64,000 bases of DNA from Arthrobacter sp. S39 (GTDB taxonomy: Bacteria > Actinomycetota > Actinomycetes > Actinomycetales > Micrococcaceae): contig NZ_SIHX01000004.1 of NCBI RefSeq assembly GCF_004320525.1, positions 310,001-374,000 on the forward strand, read 5' to 3'. Made by a program: the position numbers and the translations under genes. The notes under the pieces were generated by a model. That model was not told the origin of the DNA and did not search any database. It saw only the letters and a list, made by a program, of their open reading frames with translations. Positions within the stretch are counted from its first letter, which is position 1; each line of letters starts with the position of its first letter. Below are positions 59,050 to 64,000 of this stretch, piece after piece.

Positions 59050-60423
59050 CTACCCGCGGACCTGGCCCTCGCCCTGCACGATCCACTTGGTGGTGGTCAG
59101 TTCGGTCAGGCCCATCGGGCCGCGGGCGTGCAGCTTCTGCGTCGAGATTCCCACCTCGGCGCCGAGGCCCAGCTCGCCGCCGTCGGTGAAGCGCGTGGAC
59201 GCGTTGACGATGACCGCTGCGGAATCCACCTCGGCGATGAAGCGCTCGGCGTTGGCGAGGTCGTTGGTGAGGATGGCCTCAGTGTGGCCGGTGGACCACG
59301 TGCGGATGTGCTTGACGGCGTCATCCAGGCTGTCCACCATGGCGACCGCCAGGTCCAGGTCCATGTACTCCTTGCCCCAGTCCTCGTCAGTGGCCGGTTC
59401 GGAGTCAATGGAAGAAGGCAGCGCCGCACGGATGCGTTCGTCCGCGTGGAGCGTGACTCCGGCCGCGCGCAGCGCAGCGGCGACGGCGGGAAGCACGGTG
59501 GATCCTGAATGGACCAGGAGCGTCTCCACAGTGTTGCAGACACTGGGGCGCTGGGTCTTGGCGTTGAGCAGGATCTCCACGGCCATGTCCTCGCTGGCGG
59601 ATTCGTCGATGAAGATATGGACGTTGCCCTCGCCGGTCTCAATGACAGGCACAGCCGAGTTGGTGACCACGGTCTGGATAAGTTCCCGGCCGCCGCGGGG
59701 TATCAGGACATCCACCCTGCCGCGGGCGCGCATCAGCGCATTGGCGCCTTCGCGGCCGTACTGGTCCACGGTCTGCACAGCGTCCGACGGGAGCCCCACC
59801 GAATCCAGGGCTTCGCGCAGCACCTGGACCAACGCTTCGTTGGTGGCCGCAGCGGCAGTCCCGCCACGCAGGATGACGGCGTTGCCGCTCTTGAGGGCAA
59901 GTCCGGCGATGTCTACGGTGACGTTGGGGCGGGCCTCGTAAATAGCGGCGACCACACCCATGGGAACGTTGATCTGCCGCAGGCGCAGCCCGTTGGGGAG
60001 GGTCTGCCCGCGGACTACGTTTCCGACCGGATCGGGCAGGCTGGCAAGGTTCTCCAGTGCCGCGACGAGCCCGGCGATGCGGGTTTCAGTCAGGGTAAGG
60101 CGGTCCAGCATGGCCGCGGACGTCCCGTTCGCCTTCCCGGCGGCGAGGTCTTTCGCGTTGGCGGACAGGATGAGGTTCTGACGCTGAAGCAGGGCAGCGC
60201 CGATGGCCCGCAGGCCACGGTCCTTCCACGCACGGTTCGCCCGCGCCATCCGGCGGCTTGCGTGACGTGAACGGTCGGCGATGGCGTGGACGGCGGCTTC
60301 GACGTCCTCCACGGACAGCGGTACGGCAGCTGACAGCGGCAGGTTGCCGTCCTCCGGAGCAGCGGGGGCAGCAGAAGTGTCCCCGGATGTCGCAGCGGTG
60401 TTGTGTATCAGTGCCTCAGTCAT
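59050..60423 (-). CDS. proA: gamma-glutamyl phosphate reductase ProA
   Basis: 457 residues. Second step of proline synthesis, reducing glutamyl-5-phosphate with NADPH. Aldehyde-dehydrogenase-superfamily features: [55 protein letters not shown] and the catalytic Cys in [19 protein letters not shown]-terminal ~40 residues are an Ala-rich extension. Follows proB with 26 bp between, as usual. Confidence 0.96.
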   Translation of the reverse strand: MTEALIHNTAATSGDTSAAPAAPEDGNLPLSAAVPLSVEDVEAAVHAIADRSRHASRRMARANRAWKDRGLRAIGAALLQRQNLILSANAKDLAAGKANGTSAAMLDRLTLTETRIAGLVAALENLASLPDPVGNVVRGQTLPNGLRLRQINVPMGVVAAIYEARPNVTVDIAGLALKSGNAVILRGGTAAAATNEALVQVLREALDSVGLPSDAVQTVDQYGREGANALMRARGRVDVLIPRGGRELIQTVVTNSAVPVIETGEGNVHIFIDESASEDMAVEILLNAKTQRPSVCNTVETLLVHSGSTVLPAVAAALRAAGVTLHADERIRAALPSSIDSEPATDEDWGKEYMDLDLAVAMVDSLDDAVKHIRTWSTGHTEAILTNDLANAERFIAEVDSAAVIVNASTRFTDGGELGLGAEVGISTQKLHARGPMGLTELTTTKWIVQGEGQVRG

Positions 60424-60449
60424 GATCCAAGTTTAGGCGAGGCCCAGGC

Positions 60450-63240
<2,791 letters not shown>

Positions 63241-63251
63241 TTAAAAGAACA

Positions 63252-63279
63252 GTGGAGCGGACCATATGGCCCGCTCCAC
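63252..63279 (-). terminator. hairpin between rpmA and obg, possible attenuator
   Basis: GTGGAGCGG and its complement with a short ATAT loop form a ~12-bp stem with one mismatch 18 bp after the rpmA stop; TGTTCTTTT follows in the direction of transcription, so it may partly end the rplU-rpmA transcript before obg. Confidence 0.65.
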
Positions 63280-63296
63280 CGCTTCAGAACTATGAG

Positions 63297-63560
63297 TTAC
63301 TCTGCAGCTGCAGCAGCAACGATGTTGACGACGCGGCGACCGCGGCGGGTGCCGAATTCAACGGCGCCCGGGGTCAGTGCGAACAGGGTGTCGTCGCCGC
63401 CACGGCCTACGCCGGCGCCCGGGTGGAAGTGGGTGCCACGCTGGCGGACGATGATTTCGCCTGCGGAAACTACCTGGCCACCGAAGCGCTTCACGCCAAG
63501 GTACTGGGCGTTGGAGTCACGACCGTTGCGAGTGGAACTCGCGCCTTTTTTATGTGCCAT
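63297..63560 (-). CDS. rpmA: 50S ribosomal protein L27
   Basis: 87 residues. Begins [20 protein letters not shown] with the conserved N-terminal arm that reaches the peptidyl-transferase centre, and includes [20 protein letters not shown] and [19 protein letters not shown]. Usual neighbour of rplU (60 bp upstream) and obg. Confidence 0.98.
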   Translation of the reverse strand: MAHKKGASSTRNGRDSNAQYLGVKRFGGQVVSAGEIIVRQRGTHFHPGAGVGRGGDDTLFALTPGAVEFGTRRGRRVVNIVAAAAAE

Positions 63561-63620
63561 TTGAAATGCCTGCCTCTAAATTCTGGGGAATCTGCTGAAA
63601 ACCTGAACAGTAACCGGTGG

Positions 63621-63941
63621 TTACTTGATGCCAGTGATCTTGATCTTGGTCAGTTCCTGACGGTGACCCTGGCGCTTCTTGTAACCGGTCTTGTTCTTGA
63701 ACTTCTGGATGACGATCTTCGGACCACGGAGGTCATTGAGGATCTCAGCCGTAACAGTTACCTTGGCCAGGTCCGCAGCGGCGGAGGTGACCTTGTCACC
63801 GTCTACCAGGAGCAGTGCGGGCAGCTGAATAGTGCTGCCGGCTCCACCGGGGACGCGGTTCAGGGTAACGAAGTCTCCAACGGAAACCTTCTCTTGGCGG
63901 CCGCCTGCGCGGACAATCGCGTACACCACTTGGGAACTCAC
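63621..63941 (-). CDS. rplU: 50S ribosomal protein L21
   Basis: 106 residues from GTG 63941, or 101 from GTG 63926 ([19 protein letters not shown], the more common start in the genus). Family features: [35 protein letters not shown] and the C-terminal [18 protein letters not shown] that contacts 23S rRNA. First gene of rplU-rpmA. The 59 bp to the window edge are its leader. Confidence 0.97.
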   Translation of the reverse strand: MSSQVVYAIVRAGGRQEKVSVGDFVTLNRVPGGAGSTIQLPALLLVDGDKVTSAAADLAKVTVTAEILNDLRGPKIVIQKFKNKTGYKKRQGHRQELTKIKITGIK

Positions 63942-64000
63942 TTCTCTCGACGTTTATTACTAGATTTGCGTGCGGAACCTGGGCCTATGTTTTGGCTGGG

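Overview
The window reads as a chromosomal segment of a high-GC actinobacterium of the Micrococcaceae, most likely Arthrobacter or Pseudarthrobacter. This is inferred from gene content and order: rplU-rpmA-obg-proB-proA-nadD-rsfS, nrdHIEF with NrdH, the histidine phosphatase/DUF3090/SCO1664 triad, GTG/TTG starts, and intergenic repeats of the GGTTGAGCTTGTCGAAACC type. I see no insertion sequence, prophage or CRISPR array. Long open frames opposite real genes are codon-bias shadows and are not annotated.

Layout. 1-3.3 kb: a minus-strand operon (TraR/DksA zinc finger, short AlkD-like protein, DUF1810, start of a methyltransferase), a cupin, and a secreted coiled-coil lytic transglycosylase-like protein. 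3.3-12 kb: cell-envelope genes, two of them behind ydaO-type cyclic-di-AMP riboswitches (LysM-NlpC/P60 hydrolase at 3889; a membrane protein with a decayed transglycosylase domain at 10737), plus SelO, an exported dienelactone hydrolase, RNase Z and a flotillin. 11.9-14.7 kb: an NrtR-type Nudix regulator divergent from an SPFH protein and an NAD-kinase-like protein, with two matching 21-bp operators placed on the promoter. 14.7-25.7 kb: accessory region with a CPBP-like membrane protein, DUF4383, a FAD/Rieske oxidoreductase, small hypotheticals, a DUF1016 (YhcG) nuclease, a modular thioredoxin-reductase-like flavoprotein, a UBP-type zinc finger, and the phosphatase-DUF3090-kinase-like triad.

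25.8-30.3 kb: class Ib ribonucleotide reductase nrdHIEF. 30.3-33.8 kb: a three-gene lipid-modification operon (FAD oxidoreductase, DUF1365, cyclopropane-fatty-acid-synthase-like methyltransferase). 34-39 kb: LysR regulator, DUF2004, metE and metF. 39.4-44.6 kb: MoxR-DUF58-VWA-VWA-TPR operon. 45-47 kb: secreted metallophosphoesterase. 47.1-51.6 kb: sugar ABC importer with a ROK regulator. 51.7-55.9 kb: RlmG/RsmC-like methyltransferase, flavoprotein monooxygenase, PhnA and a second CFA synthase. 55.9-56.3 kb: two identical tRNA-Ala(GGC) genes. 56.4-64 kb: housekeeping block rsfS, hypothetical, nadD, small membrane protein, proA, proB, obg, rpmA, rplU.

The best candidate for an under-described system is the NrtR / SPFH / NAD-kinase-like locus (11948-14722): the regulator family points to NAD metabolism, the operators tie it to the operon, and the products pair a membrane-scaffold-type protein with an NAD-kinase fold. 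The riboswitch-controlled transglycosylase relative that has lost exactly 33 residues including the catalytic region is the second most interesting item.
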